This document shows, in pieces, positions 17,152-26,621 of a DNA stretch of 58,468 nt. The position numbers and the translations under genes were made by a program. The notes beneath the pieces are model-generated. The model made no database searches, was not told where the DNA came from, and worked only from the letters and a program-made list of their open reading frames with translations. Source of the DNA: Robertmurraya siralis. GTDB lineage: Bacteria > Bacillota > Bacilli > Bacillales > Cytobacillaceae. Position 1 is the first letter of the stretch; each line of letters opens with the position of its first letter. The DNA is taken from positions 1-58,468 of the forward strand of contig NZ_SWLZ01000027.1 of assembly GCF_005502275.1 (NCBI RefSeq). Direction: 5' to 3'.

Positions 17152-19590
17152 TTATTCCACCTCTCTTAACAAAGATAAAATCGATTGTTTCGCAATCATT
17201 TGATAAAGAAGTCTGCTGCCGAACATGAGTAATATAAACAAAAAAAGAATGGATAAGAAAAAGTAATATAAGTAAAATGAAATGGGGAAAAATAAATTGA
17301 TTGAGAGTAGAACTGTTATAAACACAATAAAGCCTATGATAGTGGCCAGAATATAATATATCACCATTTCGGCTGTTAAAAAATAGTAAACTTTTCTTTT
17401 TGACATCCCCATCGACAAGTAAATACCCCAGTCTTTTCTTTGAAGCTGGTACTTACTAAATACAATAATAATGATACTCGTAAGCGTCAAAAGTGAAGCA
17501 ACTACAAAAGAAAAAATCCCAAGAAAGCGTAAAAGTGAAGTAATGCTCGTTTCTTTTTGGATAAATTCCGGTATATTTTGGAGCAAGCTTCCTGGCACTG
17601 TTGCCATTAATTGATTAACATTATCATCAATTTCCTTGAACTCTTCCTCTTTTATATCTTGCTCTAAAAAAATGTCTAACTCATGATAACCGACAAAAAG
17701 GTTTAAATCTTCCAGTGTACTCTTAGCAATCACAATCGTAAATTTATCATACCTGATGTCCTTCATCCCATCCAAATGCTTAACAAGCGCTTCGTTTCTT
17801 GCATCATATACTTCAAATTGCTGTTCAATTTTGCGTATATTTTCCTCTTCCTTTACTAATTTAACAAAGCTAAGCTCTTCGCCAATCAGCTTATGTAAAT
17901 CTGAGTCTTTTGTGCCATTTTCGCTTGGGACGAACAACAGGATTTTCCCTTTAAAGTCTTCGTAATCTCCCTCTGGATAGACTTGTTTGAATTCTTTTTC
18001 ATCAACAACTTCATATTTTACATTCGGAATGATCCATTTATTTTTGTATCTTAACGCTCCTCCGTTTTGATTGATCCACTGATCGATCGCTATTGTTTTT
18101 TTATCTGCCCCAATTAGCGGAACAACATCCTCCAGAAAAGGATTTTTTTCCACATGTTTAACTCCGGGAAGACGGGTCAATTTCATCACGTTCTCTTCAG
18201 AAAAAGTTAAACGTTGATCAAATAAGACAGGTAAATGATCTACCATATCAAATCGATAGATTTCTTGTGAATTTAAGTAGTAGTATTCATCCACATCCCA
18301 AATTCCCTCTGATTCTTTTTGCAAAACAATAGAAAATACGAACACGAGAATGGATAAACAAATAATAGAAACAGTAAAAGTAAATTCCTTAGGGAATAAA
18401 AATAATTGTCTTAATAATTGTTTTAATGCAAAAGGCTTTATTTTCTTTTCGATAAAGTGGTGAAGAGAAGAAATATTTCTCTTTCCCGCCATTATACTCC
18501 TGATTGAAAGATGTTTAGAACAAAATACAGACCTAAGAGAAATAATTAAGATCCATAAAAATAACAAAACAAAATAGCCGATCATGATCACATATGTATG
18601 ATGAGGATATGAAGATTCTAGGCTTTCGATAAAACTCATTCTGATCATGTTAGTTTTAAAGACATACTGAAGTGGTATTGCCAAAACAAGGCTTGTCAAG
18701 AAAAGAATAAAAACTTGATAACAATAGATTTTATACAAGCTTATATCTTTGACACCGATTGCCTTCAAAATGCCTATTTTTTGCATTTGTTTTCTATTAA
18801 AGTATGTAAATATGCTTGTTAAAGCAACCGTTGAAATGAAAAGAAGGATGCTTTGAAAAACGATGGATAAGTTCCGAACGGTGTCATAATGCTTTAATCC
18901 CTCATCAAATAACTTAAAATTTTCAAATCCCTTATATTCATTTAACAAATCATCCATTTTTTCCATTGAAGTATTTTTATCACCCTCAAGCTTGACCAAG
19001 TAATTACTCTTAAGCTGAGGCTCAGCATACGTACCCATAAAAATATTTGGAAAGGCATGGACTCCTTGCTCTAAATCAATCGGGGCGTACCATCGAGAAG
19101 AATAATTATCTAGAATTCCGACTAATTTGATTTTCCATCGCTGATTCTCACCCTGCAGAGTTTTTGTTTCGCCAATTTTCCAATCTTTATCAATTAAATT
19201 TAAATAAGCAGATTCTATCGCTACTTCATTTTTTTCTTCCGGAAACCTGCCTTCCTTAATTTTTATATGGCTCAGCTCTAATGCATCATCATCCAGCCAG
19301 CCGATAACAGCTTTCTTATCTTTATTTCCAAAATGATAGAAATCAATTAATTGATAAGCGCCTACCTTCTCTATGCCTTTTTCGAGATCACTTTTTTTAG
19401 TCACTACATCAACCAAAATCCCACTATGTTCCCCATATTGCGAATAAGCGTTGGTTAACAGACCCGCTCTAATCGTTTCCGAAGCTGAAAATATCGAGAG
19501 GATAGAGGAAATGACCAATGTCAAAGTAAATACAAGCAAAACAAGCCAGCTTTTTCTCGAAAATAAAAACTTACATCCCAGCTTAAACAT
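17152..19590 (-). CDS. FtsX/MacB-type ABC transporter permease, 812 residues
   Basis: A large permease with two FtsX-like halves. An N-terminal TM lies near residues 15-32, the first TM cluster is around residues 240-360, a second long extracytoplasmic domain covers about residues 400-670, and the last TM cluster is at 690-800. The fourth helix pairs and the GILKAIGVKDISLYKIYCYQ loop are typical of LolC/MacB-like permeases. It overlaps the ATPase gene by 8 nt. Such systems export peptides or lipoproteins, or drive cell-wall hydrolases by mechanotransmission; which one applies here is not shown. Confidence 0.85.
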   Translation of the reverse strand: MFKLGCKFLFSRKSWLVLLVFTLTLVISSILSIFSASETIRAGLLTNAYSQYGEHSGILVDVVTKKSDLEKGIEKVGAYQLIDFYHFGNKDKKAVIGWLDDDALELSHIKIKEGRFPEEKNEVAIESAYLNLIDKDWKIGETKTLQGENQRWKIKLVGILDNYSSRWYAPIDLEQGVHAFPNIFMGTYAEPQLKSNYLVKLEGDKNTSMEKMDDLLNEYKGFENFKLFDEGLKHYDTVRNLSIVFQSILLFISTVALTSIFTYFNRKQMQKIGILKAIGVKDISLYKIYCYQVFILFLTSLVLAIPLQYVFKTNMIRMSFIESLESSYPHHTYVIMIGYFVLLFLWILIISLRSVFCSKHLSIRSIMAGKRNISSLHHFIEKKIKPFALKQLLRQLFLFPKEFTFTVSIICLSILVFVFSIVLQKESEGIWDVDEYYYLNSQEIYRFDMVDHLPVLFDQRLTFSEENVMKLTRLPGVKHVEKNPFLEDVVPLIGADKKTIAIDQWINQNGGALRYKNKWIIPNVKYEVVDEKEFKQVYPEGDYEDFKGKILLFVPSENGTKDSDLHKLIGEELSFVKLVKEEENIRKIEQQFEVYDARNEALVKHLDGMKDIRYDKFTIVIAKSTLEDLNLFVGYHELDIFLEQDIKEEEFKEIDDNVNQLMATVPGSLLQNIPEFIQKETSITSLLRFLGIFSFVVASLLTLTSIIIIVFSKYQLQRKDWGIYLSMGMSKRKVYYFLTAEMVIYYILATIIGFIVFITVLLSINLFFPISFYLYYFFLSILFLFILLMFGSRLLYQMIAKQSILSLLREVE

Positions 19591-20269
19591 TCGATTTTAT
19601 CCCCTTTAAAACTCCATCTTTCATGGAGTACAAATAATGCGGTGTTGGAAATAAGTTCGTTTCATGCGTAACAATCACCAAGGACAAATTTTTGTCCTTG
19701 TTTAATTTGATTAACAAATTCACAATACTCTTAGTTGTTATTTGATCGAGGTTCCCAGTTGGCTCATCAGCAAAAAGAATATCCGGCTCAGTGATCAATG
19801 CCCTCGCAATAGCAGCTCTTTGTTGTTCCCCTCCGGATAAAAAGCTTGGCCGCTTATCTAAGTGATGGACAATACCTAACTCATTGGCAAGTTCTTTGAT
19901 CTTTGCTTTCAAATCAAATTCTTTCTTTTTTTGAAATTTTAAAGGAAGTTCTATATTTTCATAAACTGTAAGCTCGGGTATTAATTGAAAGGACTGAAAA
20001 ACAAAGCCAAATTTTTCACCTCTAATGAGTGATTGCTTCGCATCAGACAATTCATAAAGCGATTCATGTTGATAATATACTTTTCCGCTTGTAGGAAACT
20101 CCATGCCACCAATAATGCTTAGAAAAGTCGATTTCCCGGAACCACTCTTTCCTTCAATAACATGAATCGTTCCTTTTTCGACCATAAAATTGGTTTTTTC
20201 TAAAACTTTTTTCTGCCGATTACTTCCATAATCCTTGGTTATCTCAACTGCTCTTAAAATTGCTGCCAT
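19583..20269 (-). CDS. ABC transporter ATP-binding protein (LolD/MacB family)
   Basis: A 228-residue ATPase. Walker A is EGKSGSGKST, the Q-loop VFQSFQLIPELTVYENIELP is typical of the LolD/MacB group, the signature is FLSGGEQQRAAIARAL, Walker B is DILFADEPTGNLD and the H-loop is VIVTHE. ATG 20269 is preferred because GGAGG lies 8 nt before it; the frame can be extended to 20284, but that start lacks a site. Its partner is the 812-residue permease encoded immediately downstream. Confidence 0.92.
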   Translation of the reverse strand: MAAILRAVEITKDYGSNRQKKVLEKTNFMVEKGTIHVIEGKSGSGKSTFLSIIGGMEFPTSGKVYYQHESLYELSDAKQSLIRGEKFGFVFQSFQLIPELTVYENIELPLKFQKKKEFDLKAKIKELANELGIVHHLDKRPSFLSGGEQQRAAIARALITEPDILFADEPTGNLDQITTKSIVNLLIKLNKDKNLSLVIVTHETNLFPTPHYLYSMKDGVLKGIKSNV

Positions 20270-20478
20270 CTGTTTAACCTCCATGGATTTTTTTGATCTT
20301 AATTTACCAGAATCAATTTCACCATGTACAACCGCTTAATAAAAATCTATATCCGAACTTTCACCAATTAAAATGCTGTAAAAATCGAATGACGTTCGTT
20401 TTTTAATTGAAGTGCACAATGATGGAATGGATTCACCAATATATTTATATAACGTAATATCCTTCGAAATAATTTCTT

Positions 20479-21115
20479 ATGACAAAGAAAAAAGACGAGA
20501 ATATCCGAATAATAGGGCTATTCGACCTGAACGAGCAATGTGAACGCTGTAACTGTCCGAATAGAGGTACTATCCACTATGTTATTTGCCCAAATGGAAG
20601 GAAGGTTCTCTTTAAAAAATACCAACACAAAACGAATCGCTCCGGTTATGAACAAAATTTCAAAATCTATGAATGTGAAGATTGTACAGGTTGTCCCTTG
20701 AAAACCCAGTGTACAAAAGCCAAGGGAAATCGACAAGTCCACTGGAATCCGATTTTTGAAGAAATGAAAGCCAAAGCGAAAACAGCCCTTGAGTGTAAAG
20801 AGAAGGCAGGCAGCAATCTACGCTCGACGAAACATCGAAATAGAAAGCGTGTTCGGTCACATCAGGGGCAATCGGTCGTTCCGTAGGTTTTCCTTGCGGG
20901 GGCTCGATAAGGTCCACGTCGAGTTTGGAATTGTGGTGTTGGACCATAACCTATTGAAAGTAGCAGGCATCCGCCAGCTACTTTCAGATAGAAATCAATC
21001 CAACAAAAAAGCAAGAGACGAAAAACGGATCGTTTTTCGCCTCTTGCTTTATTTTAGGGGCTTTTCAGACAACCTCATCTCAGTTTGTCGACAAAAGGCA
21101 CCGAAAGTTGAATGA
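20479..21115 (+). pseudogene. IS1182-family transposase remnant, frameshifted
   Basis: Two adjacent frames together spell the C-terminal half of an IS1182/DDE_Tnp_1-type transposase. The first (20479 to about 20820) has CPNGRKVLFKKYQHKTNRSG and a zinc-finger-like CEDCTGCPLKTQC, followed by NRQVHWNP. The second (about 20815-21115) continues with ARRNIEIESVFGHIRGNRSF and LEFGIVVLDHN-like sequence. A frameshift near 20800-20825 breaks it, and the N-terminal DDE half is absent, so it is dead. The next repeat begins 14 bp past its end. Confidence 0.8.
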
Positions 21116-21128
21116 ACTTCGATACAAT

Positions 21129-21247
21129 TGTTGATTTCCACTCTAGACACTTGCTTTCCGGGGGGCGTTCCGCCAAGCCCCCTCGTCGCTTGACGCTCCT
21201 GTGGGGTCTCGGCAATAACGCTAAAAGCACCTTCCGCTCCAATCAAC
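21129..21247. repeat. GC-rich dispersed palindromic repeat
   Basis: It starts TTGATTTCCACTC and ends CCTTCCGCTCCAATCAAC, with GC-rich internal stems (CTTTCCGGGGGGCG, GCGCTTGACGCTCC-like, CTCCTGTGGGGTCTC). From memory, repeats of this type (GTTGATTGGAGCGGAAGGC to GCGGAAATCAAC) are widespread between genes in Bacillaceae genomes. A partial copy is at about 12676-12745. The strongly higher GC contrasts with the AT-rich surroundings. Confidence 0.65.
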
Positions 21248-21255
21248 TACTGTTT

Positions 21256-22347
21256 TTAACGCACGACTACCGACACCATCAACATCATATAGACACTTAA
21301 TACGCATAAGCTGCTAAAAAAGAAAGAGATGATGATCGGTGTTTTTTTGAAAAACGACCAGCCCATTAATCCCAGCAAGCTGATTGATAAGACGAGAAAG
21401 AACACCGTATTTAGATTTCCCGCAAAAGCAATGGTGCTTGATGCATCGATCATTTCATCGTGAAAAAGGCGAAATAATGGTGATACTGCTTCATTCGACA
21501 TGTAGTTTCCATATGGCGGTGACTTTTGTGAAAAAACAGCTGTTATCGCAAAAATAACCAGCAATATAAGCCCTTCTAAGCGCACCCAAGGGATAGGATT
21601 AAAATGAGAATTTTTTAATATTAAACTTTTCACTAGTGCCCCATTCACAAATGCATAAAAAATAAGTGGCAGCAAAAACACATGCTTGATTAATAGCCCC
21701 TGACCATATGAGACCCGCCAAGAGTTCGGATAATCATCCACCATAATACTCATCAGCATCAGCCCACTAATAGCTGTTATCACGAGACAACTAATCGCCA
21801 CCATTGAAAACCAGCGTAAAAACTTAAGCCAGTTATGGTGATTTACTGAATTCCAGCCTACAACAAGAATCACTCCAACCCAAATACTAGAGGCTGTCAG
21901 ATGGATAAAGTCACTGATTATTCCTCTGACCGGATCTACTGCACCTGCATGGCTGGACCATGCAACCGTAAGGATAAGCCCTAGCGTAAGCCCAATTCCT
22001 AGAAAAGCAAACACTCCTTGCTCTGAACGTCTTGCGACGAGCATTAATAGAAGCAAAAGAACGGAAGCAAGGAGGGTAAAATTCCAAGCTGTTCCTACTG
22101 TATAGGTCGTTAACACCATTTTCAGCGAATCAACGAAACCGAGTCTTGGAGCGAGCAATCGCGTAATATCTAGAATCGGTATAAATGAAACAATAGGGAC
22201 GGTGATGACACTAGCGCTCATAAAGCCCTTTGAGATTCTCAGATCAGGTCGATAATTGTTTGGGACAAGCAATAGAAGAAAGCTTCCCGCTAAAAGCGAA
22301 AAGCACACATACAATAGTACTTGACTAATAATCGTCATGACTTCCAT
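21256..22347 (-). CDS. CopD family membrane protein
   Basis: A 363-residue protein with about 8-9 TM helices, matching the copper resistance D domain. Helices include VLLYVCFSLLAGSFLLLLVP, FTLLASVLLLLLMLVARR and ASSIWVGVILVVGW. His residues near membrane faces (SSHAGAVDP, DFIHLTASSIWVG, IKHVFLLPL) are the conserved CopD pattern. It lies 3 bp after the copC-like gene, so they form one operon. Together they would import copper or sequester it at the membrane. B. subtilis YcnJ carries both domains in one protein; here they are separate. Confidence 0.85.
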   Translation of the reverse strand: MEVMTIISQVLLYVCFSLLAGSFLLLLVPNNYRPDLRISKGFMSASVITVPIVSFIPILDITRLLAPRLGFVDSLKMVLTTYTVGTAWNFTLLASVLLLLLMLVARRSEQGVFAFLGIGLTLGLILTVAWSSHAGAVDPVRGIISDFIHLTASSIWVGVILVVGWNSVNHHNWLKFLRWFSMVAISCLVITAISGLMLMSIMVDDYPNSWRVSYGQGLLIKHVFLLPLIFYAFVNGALVKSLILKNSHFNPIPWVRLEGLILLVIFAITAVFSQKSPPYGNYMSNEAVSPLFRLFHDEMIDASSTIAFAGNLNTVFFLVLSISLLGLMGWSFFKKTPIIISFFFSSLCVLSVYMMLMVSVVVR

Positions 22348-22350
22348 CTA

Positions 22351-22899
22351 TTATTTCTTTCTTTTTGTAAAATAGATTAATCCGCCTGCCACCAAAACAA
22401 TGGCAAGAACAACGAAAACAATTGTCAACGACGATGACTCCTTCTCGTCACTAGTCTTTGTAGAATCCAACTCTTCATTATCCACAGATTGTTCAGATGT
22501 TTCAGTACCATTATCTTCTTCCTGGTCTTCCTCAACCATTTCGGGAGCATCGACTGTAAAGGAAAATTCACCATCTAAAGAGTGACCGTCTGCGCTAATA
22601 ACACTCCATGTCACTTGATATTCACCGTTTGCAAGCGTCTCAGCAGCCACTGCAGTCAATTTATCTTCATCAATCAATGTATCCTGCAGTTCAACGGCTT
22701 GTCCATCTGTTGTTGTTACTTCAAGAAAGCTTCCCTGCTCAATTCCACCATCGAAATCAAGGACAATTTCATTCAGGGCTTCGGTTACTACCGCGCCGTC
22801 CGCAGGATTAGAGCTTTCTAAATGCGAGTGTGCAAAAGCATTGTTTGATATTGATGTTACGAATAAAAACGCGATTAGCGCGATAAAAAAACGTTTCAA
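22351..22899 (-). CDS. CopC domain protein, membrane-anchored
   Basis: A 182-residue protein. A signal peptide (KRFFIALIAFLFVTSISNNAFA) ends just before HSHLESSNPADGAVV, the standard CopC start, where the first His binds Cu(II). A second His is in ISADGHSLDGEFSF. After the ~95-residue beta domain comes an acidic Glu/Ser/Thr linker, then one C-terminal TM (SLTIVFVVLAIVLVAGGLIYF) with a KRKK stop-transfer. The start is TTG 22899, with AAGGAGG upstream. It is divergent from a two-component system. Confidence 0.88.
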   Translation of the reverse strand: MKRFFIALIAFLFVTSISNNAFAHSHLESSNPADGAVVTEALNEIVLDFDGGIEQGSFLEVTTTDGQAVELQDTLIDEDKLTAVAAETLANGEYQVTWSVISADGHSLDGEFSFTVDAPEMVEEDQEEDNGTETSEQSVDNEELDSTKTSDEKESSSLTIVFVVLAIVLVAGGLIYFTKRKK

Positions 22900-23224
22900 A
22901 ACAATTCCTCCTTGCTGATTTTGCCTATCTTTTTATTTGTATAGCACTAGATGATATTATAAATACAATCGTAATATTAAATAATACCCCGAAAGAGTGA
23001 TTTTTTTATTATAACCATTAAAAAAGTGTAAATAGGTGTTAAAATATAGACACAATTTTATATAGTATTGTTAAAGATTATGATGCAGCCTGATTTTCGC
23101 TATATTTTAATTCAAATGCACAGCTTTCACCTAGCACTTGCTCAAGTCAGAGCAATCAACACGATCGTCTTTAACCCTATTTCCTCCGTAAGAATGAGTA
23201 AAAGCTTAGAAAAAAGGTGAGAAC
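22900..23224. promoter_or_regulatory. Divergent regulatory region between copC and a histidine kinase gene
   Basis: About 325 bp, AT-rich, without an ORF. Both genes must be transcribed from here. I did not find a CsoR/YcnK-like operator that I could defend. Confidence 0.35.
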
Positions 23225-24052
23225 TTGAAATATAAACATATTAAATGGCTGATTTTAATTACACCATCGGTGACAATTGCCTTATGGGAATATATACGCC
23301 ACGAATTTCTCCTTTCCTATATCTCCATGGAATTGGGAAATTATCTCTCACCTCTTTTAGTCTTTATCGTTACACTTTTATTTGTACGTCATCTCTTCTC
23401 TATTTTAGAAAGAATGCAGGAAGAGCTTAGATTGGAAAAGACGAAGAAGGCGGCGCTCGTCGAGAGAGAAAAATTAGCACGGGAACTTCACGATGGCATT
23501 GCTCAATCTTTATTTCTATTATCAGTAAAAATGAATAAGTTTGGCAGAAAGAATGAATTGGAACAAGACCCTGATTTTCAAAGGATTAAACAAACCTTGC
23601 AGCATATTCACGAGGATACCCGCCAAGCAATTACGAACTTAAAATATTTGCCTGACAAAGGACCATTAAATTGGACGGAAGCGTTCTACCAGTATGTTGA
23701 GGAAATTAAGAACCATCATTTGATCGATGTCCACTTGCAATGGGAGATTCAGGAGCATACATTAACCTCAAAAGAAAAGATTGAGCTATTTGCCTGTATT
23801 AAGGAAGCGGTTATGAACGTCATAAAGCATGCGAGAACCAATGAAATATGGATTGATGCCAAAGAAACGGACAATGGATGGTATTGCGAAATTAAAGATC
23901 GCGGAATCGGATTCACGGATGAAATGATCGGGCCTAACCAAGGATACGGACTTCAAATTATCCAAAACAGAGCCTTTGATATGGGCTGGGAGTTTTCCAT
24001 AGAAAGAATAGAAAACGAAACGATCGTTACCTTAAAAAAGGAGTGTACGTAA
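23225..24052 (+). CDS. Sensor histidine kinase, NarL/DesK type
   Basis: A 275-residue kinase with two N-terminal TM helices (about residues 8-25 and 38-57) and almost no extracytoplasmic domain, so it senses within or at the membrane. The HisKA_3 phosphoacceptor motif is ELHDGIAQSLFLLSVKMNKF (His near residue 89). The HATPase_c domain shows IKEAVMNVIKHA (N box) and DRGIGFTDE with GYGLQIIQNRA (G boxes). The start is TTG 23225, after AAGGTGAG. It abuts the response regulator gene with no gap. The signal is unknown; copC/copD are divergent neighbours. Confidence 0.9.
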   Translation: MKYKHIKWLILITPSVTIALWEYIRHEFLLSYISMELGNYLSPLLVFIVTLLFVRHLFSILERMQEELRLEKTKKAALVEREKLARELHDGIAQSLFLLSVKMNKFGRKNELEQDPDFQRIKQTLQHIHEDTRQAITNLKYLPDKGPLNWTEAFYQYVEEIKNHHLIDVHLQWEIQEHTLTSKEKIELFACIKEAVMNVIKHARTNEIWIDAKETDNGWYCEIKDRGIGFTDEMIGPNQGYGLQIIQNRAFDMGWEFSIERIENETIVTLKKECT

Positions 24053-24694
24053 ATGCAACCGTTTCGCATACTTATCGTCGACGACCACGCACATGCCAGA
24101 GAAGGGATTCGAGAAATTTTAGAGGAGTTTGAGGACTTTCTCATTATTGGAGAAGCGAAAAACGGAAAAGAAGCCATTCAACTTACTGAACAATTATTGC
24201 CTGACATTATATTAATGGATATACAGATGCCCGAAATGGACGGGCTTGAAGCAACGAAAAGAATTAAGCTTCAATTCCCTGCAGTGAAAATTGTCATGAT
24301 CACCGTTTCTGATGATATTACTGATCTATTCGATGCTTTAAAGAAAGGGGCGCAAGGATATTTACTAAAAAACATCCAGTCTGATCAATGGGTGGAACAT
24401 TTAAGAGCTTTCGCCTTAGATGAAGTGCCGATGTCCAAAGAAATCGCCTTCCAAATTTTAAAGGAATTCCCGCAAAAAAAGGCGCTATCAAAGGAAAATA
24501 TCCCTCTGTCCACAAGGGAATTGGAGCTGCTTCAATTAGTGGCCAAAGGGCTGTCAAATAAGGAAATTTCCAAGGCACTCTTCATTTCCGAAAACACGGT
24601 TAAAAGTCACTTAAAAAATATTTTAAGTAAGCTTCATTTGGACAATCGGGTCCAGTTGACGAGTTACGCTTTTCAGCAAGGCTTGGTCGACTAG
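24053..24694 (+). CDS. LuxR/NarL-type response regulator
   Basis: A 213-residue regulator. The receiver domain has the acidic pair in LIVDDHAHAREG, phospho-Asp in DIILMDIQMPEMDGLEA and the conserved Lys in ALKKGAQGYLLK. The C-terminal LuxR HTH is LSTRELELLQLVAKGLSNKE followed by ISKALFISENTVKSHLKNIL. Its start immediately follows the kinase stop, so they are co-translated. The partner is the kinase at 23225-24052. Targets cannot be read from the window; copC/copD are candidates by position only. Confidence 0.93.
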   Translation: MQPFRILIVDDHAHAREGIREILEEFEDFLIIGEAKNGKEAIQLTEQLLPDIILMDIQMPEMDGLEATKRIKLQFPAVKIVMITVSDDITDLFDALKKGAQGYLLKNIQSDQWVEHLRAFALDEVPMSKEIAFQILKEFPQKKALSKENIPLSTRELELLQLVAKGLSNKEISKALFISENTVKSHLKNILSKLHLDNRVQLTSYAFQQGLVD

Positions 24695-24873
24695 ACTAGC
24701 TTAAAAATATTCTAAACAAGAAATGTTTTTAGGGCAGGTTCAAGCAACGGATCTGCCTAACCCTCTTCTTGTCCAAAAATATTAGTTTTTCACCGATATC
24801 CTCTTAATTGTTTTTCCTTTCCACTACCACCTTGTCTAAATCAAGACTCTTTCAAAGACGACATAAAGCTCTG

Positions 24874-25908
24874 TTATTCAACATGTGGAAATATCAGTGA
24901 TATGGTCAATCCCGAACCTAAATCGGATTTTGCATCTAACTGAATGGCTAAATCATTGGCCATTTTGCTTACTAAAAACAGACCCATTCCTGTTGCTTCT
25001 CTTGTATAAGCTCCACTTCTTCCAGTAAAGCCCTTATCAAATATAAAGGGTAAATCTTCAGCGGATACGCCTGGTCCATTATCACTAATATTGAGAATTA
25101 TCTGCTTACCCGCTTTATCATAAGCCGTTTCAAACCTCAGAGCTGGCTGTGCCTGATGCTGATTAACGTATTTCGTACTATTGGCAATGATTTGTTCTAA
25201 TATAAAAGCCAGACCTTTACGGTCGGAGATAATTTCTGCTTCTTCACCGGTAAACTGTACTTGAAAGCCGGATTCATCTAATAGTGATTGATGGTTCTCT
25301 GCTGCTTGTTTACAAAAACGGAGTACATTTATTGGCTCGAATATATAATCTTTATGAGCTGCTCCAAGTCTTGCAAAATACAAAATTCGCTCAACATCTC
25401 CAAGCATTTGATCTCGAATGTGAAGCATGCGTTGTCTAACAAGGGGAGACATTTCATCACCACGATTATCAATGACCAACGTCATTAAGGACAGAGGCTT
25501 TTTAATTTCATGAACCCAGCCTTCTATGTAGTTTTCATAATCGGCCAACTCCATCACTTGGTCATTGAGTTTTTCTTGATACTCTCTGATTAATTCTCCC
25601 ATTCTCCGAATATACAATCGATGTATGTTAGGAATGGTTTGGCAAAATATTTCTTCGTTTGTCTCATTTGGTTCTAACAAAAAGGCTTGAAAGGCGGATT
25701 CGATGATTTTTTGCTTTCTAATCATCAGAAAGACTGGTAAACATATTATGATCAGCGTATAGACAATCATTAGTCCAACTAATGCCTTAAAAGTATCCGG
25801 GTAAGCCAGCCAAGCAAAAAAAATAAATAAAAGATTTGTAGCAATGATGATGAAAAACCATAACTTATATGCATGAAAGCAGTCATAGATTTGCTTTATC
25901 CATCCCAC
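24874..25908 (-). CDS. Intramembrane-sensing histidine kinase (BceS-like)
   Basis: A 344-residue kinase with two N-terminal TMs (LWFFIIIATNLLFIFFAWL and ALVGLMIVYTLIIICLPVFL) and only a few residues between them, the layout of BceS-type kinases that do not sense directly but read the ABC transporter. The phosphoacceptor region is YIEGWVHEIKKPLSLMTLVI, and the HATPase has LISNDNGPGVS-like ISDNGPGVSAEDLPFIFDKGF. It is the last gene of the ABC-regulator-kinase operon. Confidence 0.88.
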   Translation of the reverse strand: MGWIKQIYDCFHAYKLWFFIIIATNLLFIFFAWLAYPDTFKALVGLMIVYTLIIICLPVFLMIRKQKIIESAFQAFLLEPNETNEEIFCQTIPNIHRLYIRRMGELIREYQEKLNDQVMELADYENYIEGWVHEIKKPLSLMTLVIDNRGDEMSPLVRQRMLHIRDQMLGDVERILYFARLGAAHKDYIFEPINVLRFCKQAAENHQSLLDESGFQVQFTGEEAEIISDRKGLAFILEQIIANSTKYVNQHQAQPALRFETAYDKAGKQIILNISDNGPGVSAEDLPFIFDKGFTGRSGAYTREATGMGLFLVSKMANDLAIQLDAKSDLGSGLTISLIFPHVE

Positions 25909-25916
25909 GGTATCAT

Positions 25917-26582
25917 CTACCCCCTAAGTCGATAACCCTGTCCCCTTACAGTTTCAATTTGCTCTTCCAGATTTAGTTGACGCAGCGTTTTTCGCAGGCG
26001 TGTAAGGTTGACTTGAAGGGCATTTTCATCGATAAATTGGTCAGTTCCCCATAATAATTCACTCAATGCCTTTTTAGATACTAAATCAGGTCGATTCTGA
26101 ACTAACGCCAATAAAATTTTTCCCTCATTTGGGGATAATACTAATGAGTGAGTGCCCTTATACAAGGTAAAAGTATTGGGATCGAGTGAAAAACTGCCCC
26201 CGTCGATTAAACCTGGCTGGCCTTCAAACCTTCTTAACAGATTCTGAATGCGCGCCAATAATCGATCGCGATTGCATGGTTTTGTGAGATAATCATCTGC
26301 ACCTAAATGAAGACCATGCAGTTCATCTTGAAGCTTATCTCTAGATGTAAGTATTAAAATAGGACCGAGCCCCTTTGATTTTAAACTTTTGCATATTTCA
26401 AATCCGGATTGTTCCGGTAAATTGATATCTAATAAAACTAAATCCGGTGCTAAAGTAGCAATTTGATGAGCAATATCATGGAAGCTGGTAACGGCTGCAA
26501 CTTCATATCCAACTTTTCGCAATATGTCCATTAACTCCTCTCTCATCCAGACATCATCTTCAACAATGATAATTTTTGCCAT
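25917..26582 (-). CDS. OmpR-type response regulator (BceR-like)
   Basis: A 221-residue regulator. The receiver domain has AKIIIVEDDVWMREEL, phospho-Asp in DLVLLDINLPEQSGFEI and Lys in LTSRDKLQDEL. The C-terminal winged helix ends with VNLTRLRKTLRQLNLEEQI and the GQGYRLRG motif. ATG 26582 has AGGAGG 8 nt upstream; the 26591 start does not. It lies 8 bp before the kinase gene and 31 bp after the permease. It would activate the upstream ABC genes in response to peptide antibiotics. Confidence 0.92.
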   Translation of the reverse strand: MAKIIIVEDDVWMREELMDILRKVGYEVAAVTSFHDIAHQIATLAPDLVLLDINLPEQSGFEICKSLKSKGLGPILILTSRDKLQDELHGLHLGADDYLTKPCNRDRLLARIQNLLRRFEGQPGLIDGGSFSLDPNTFTLYKGTHSLVLSPNEGKILLALVQNRPDLVSKKALSELLWGTDQFIDENALQVNLTRLRKTLRQLNLEEQIETVRGQGYRLRG

Positions 26583-26621
26583 CTTTAGCACCTCCTCTTA
26601 TGAAAAATGTGTAAAAATCTT

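Noticed and set aside
20285-20478. Possible 5' part of the IS1182-type transposase
   Set aside because: No frame in this stretch shows transposase sequence; the upstream half appears deleted.
24720-24765. GGGCAG/CTGCC inverted repeat after the NarL-type regulator
   Set aside because: Imperfect, with a long loop and no T-run; not a convincing terminator.
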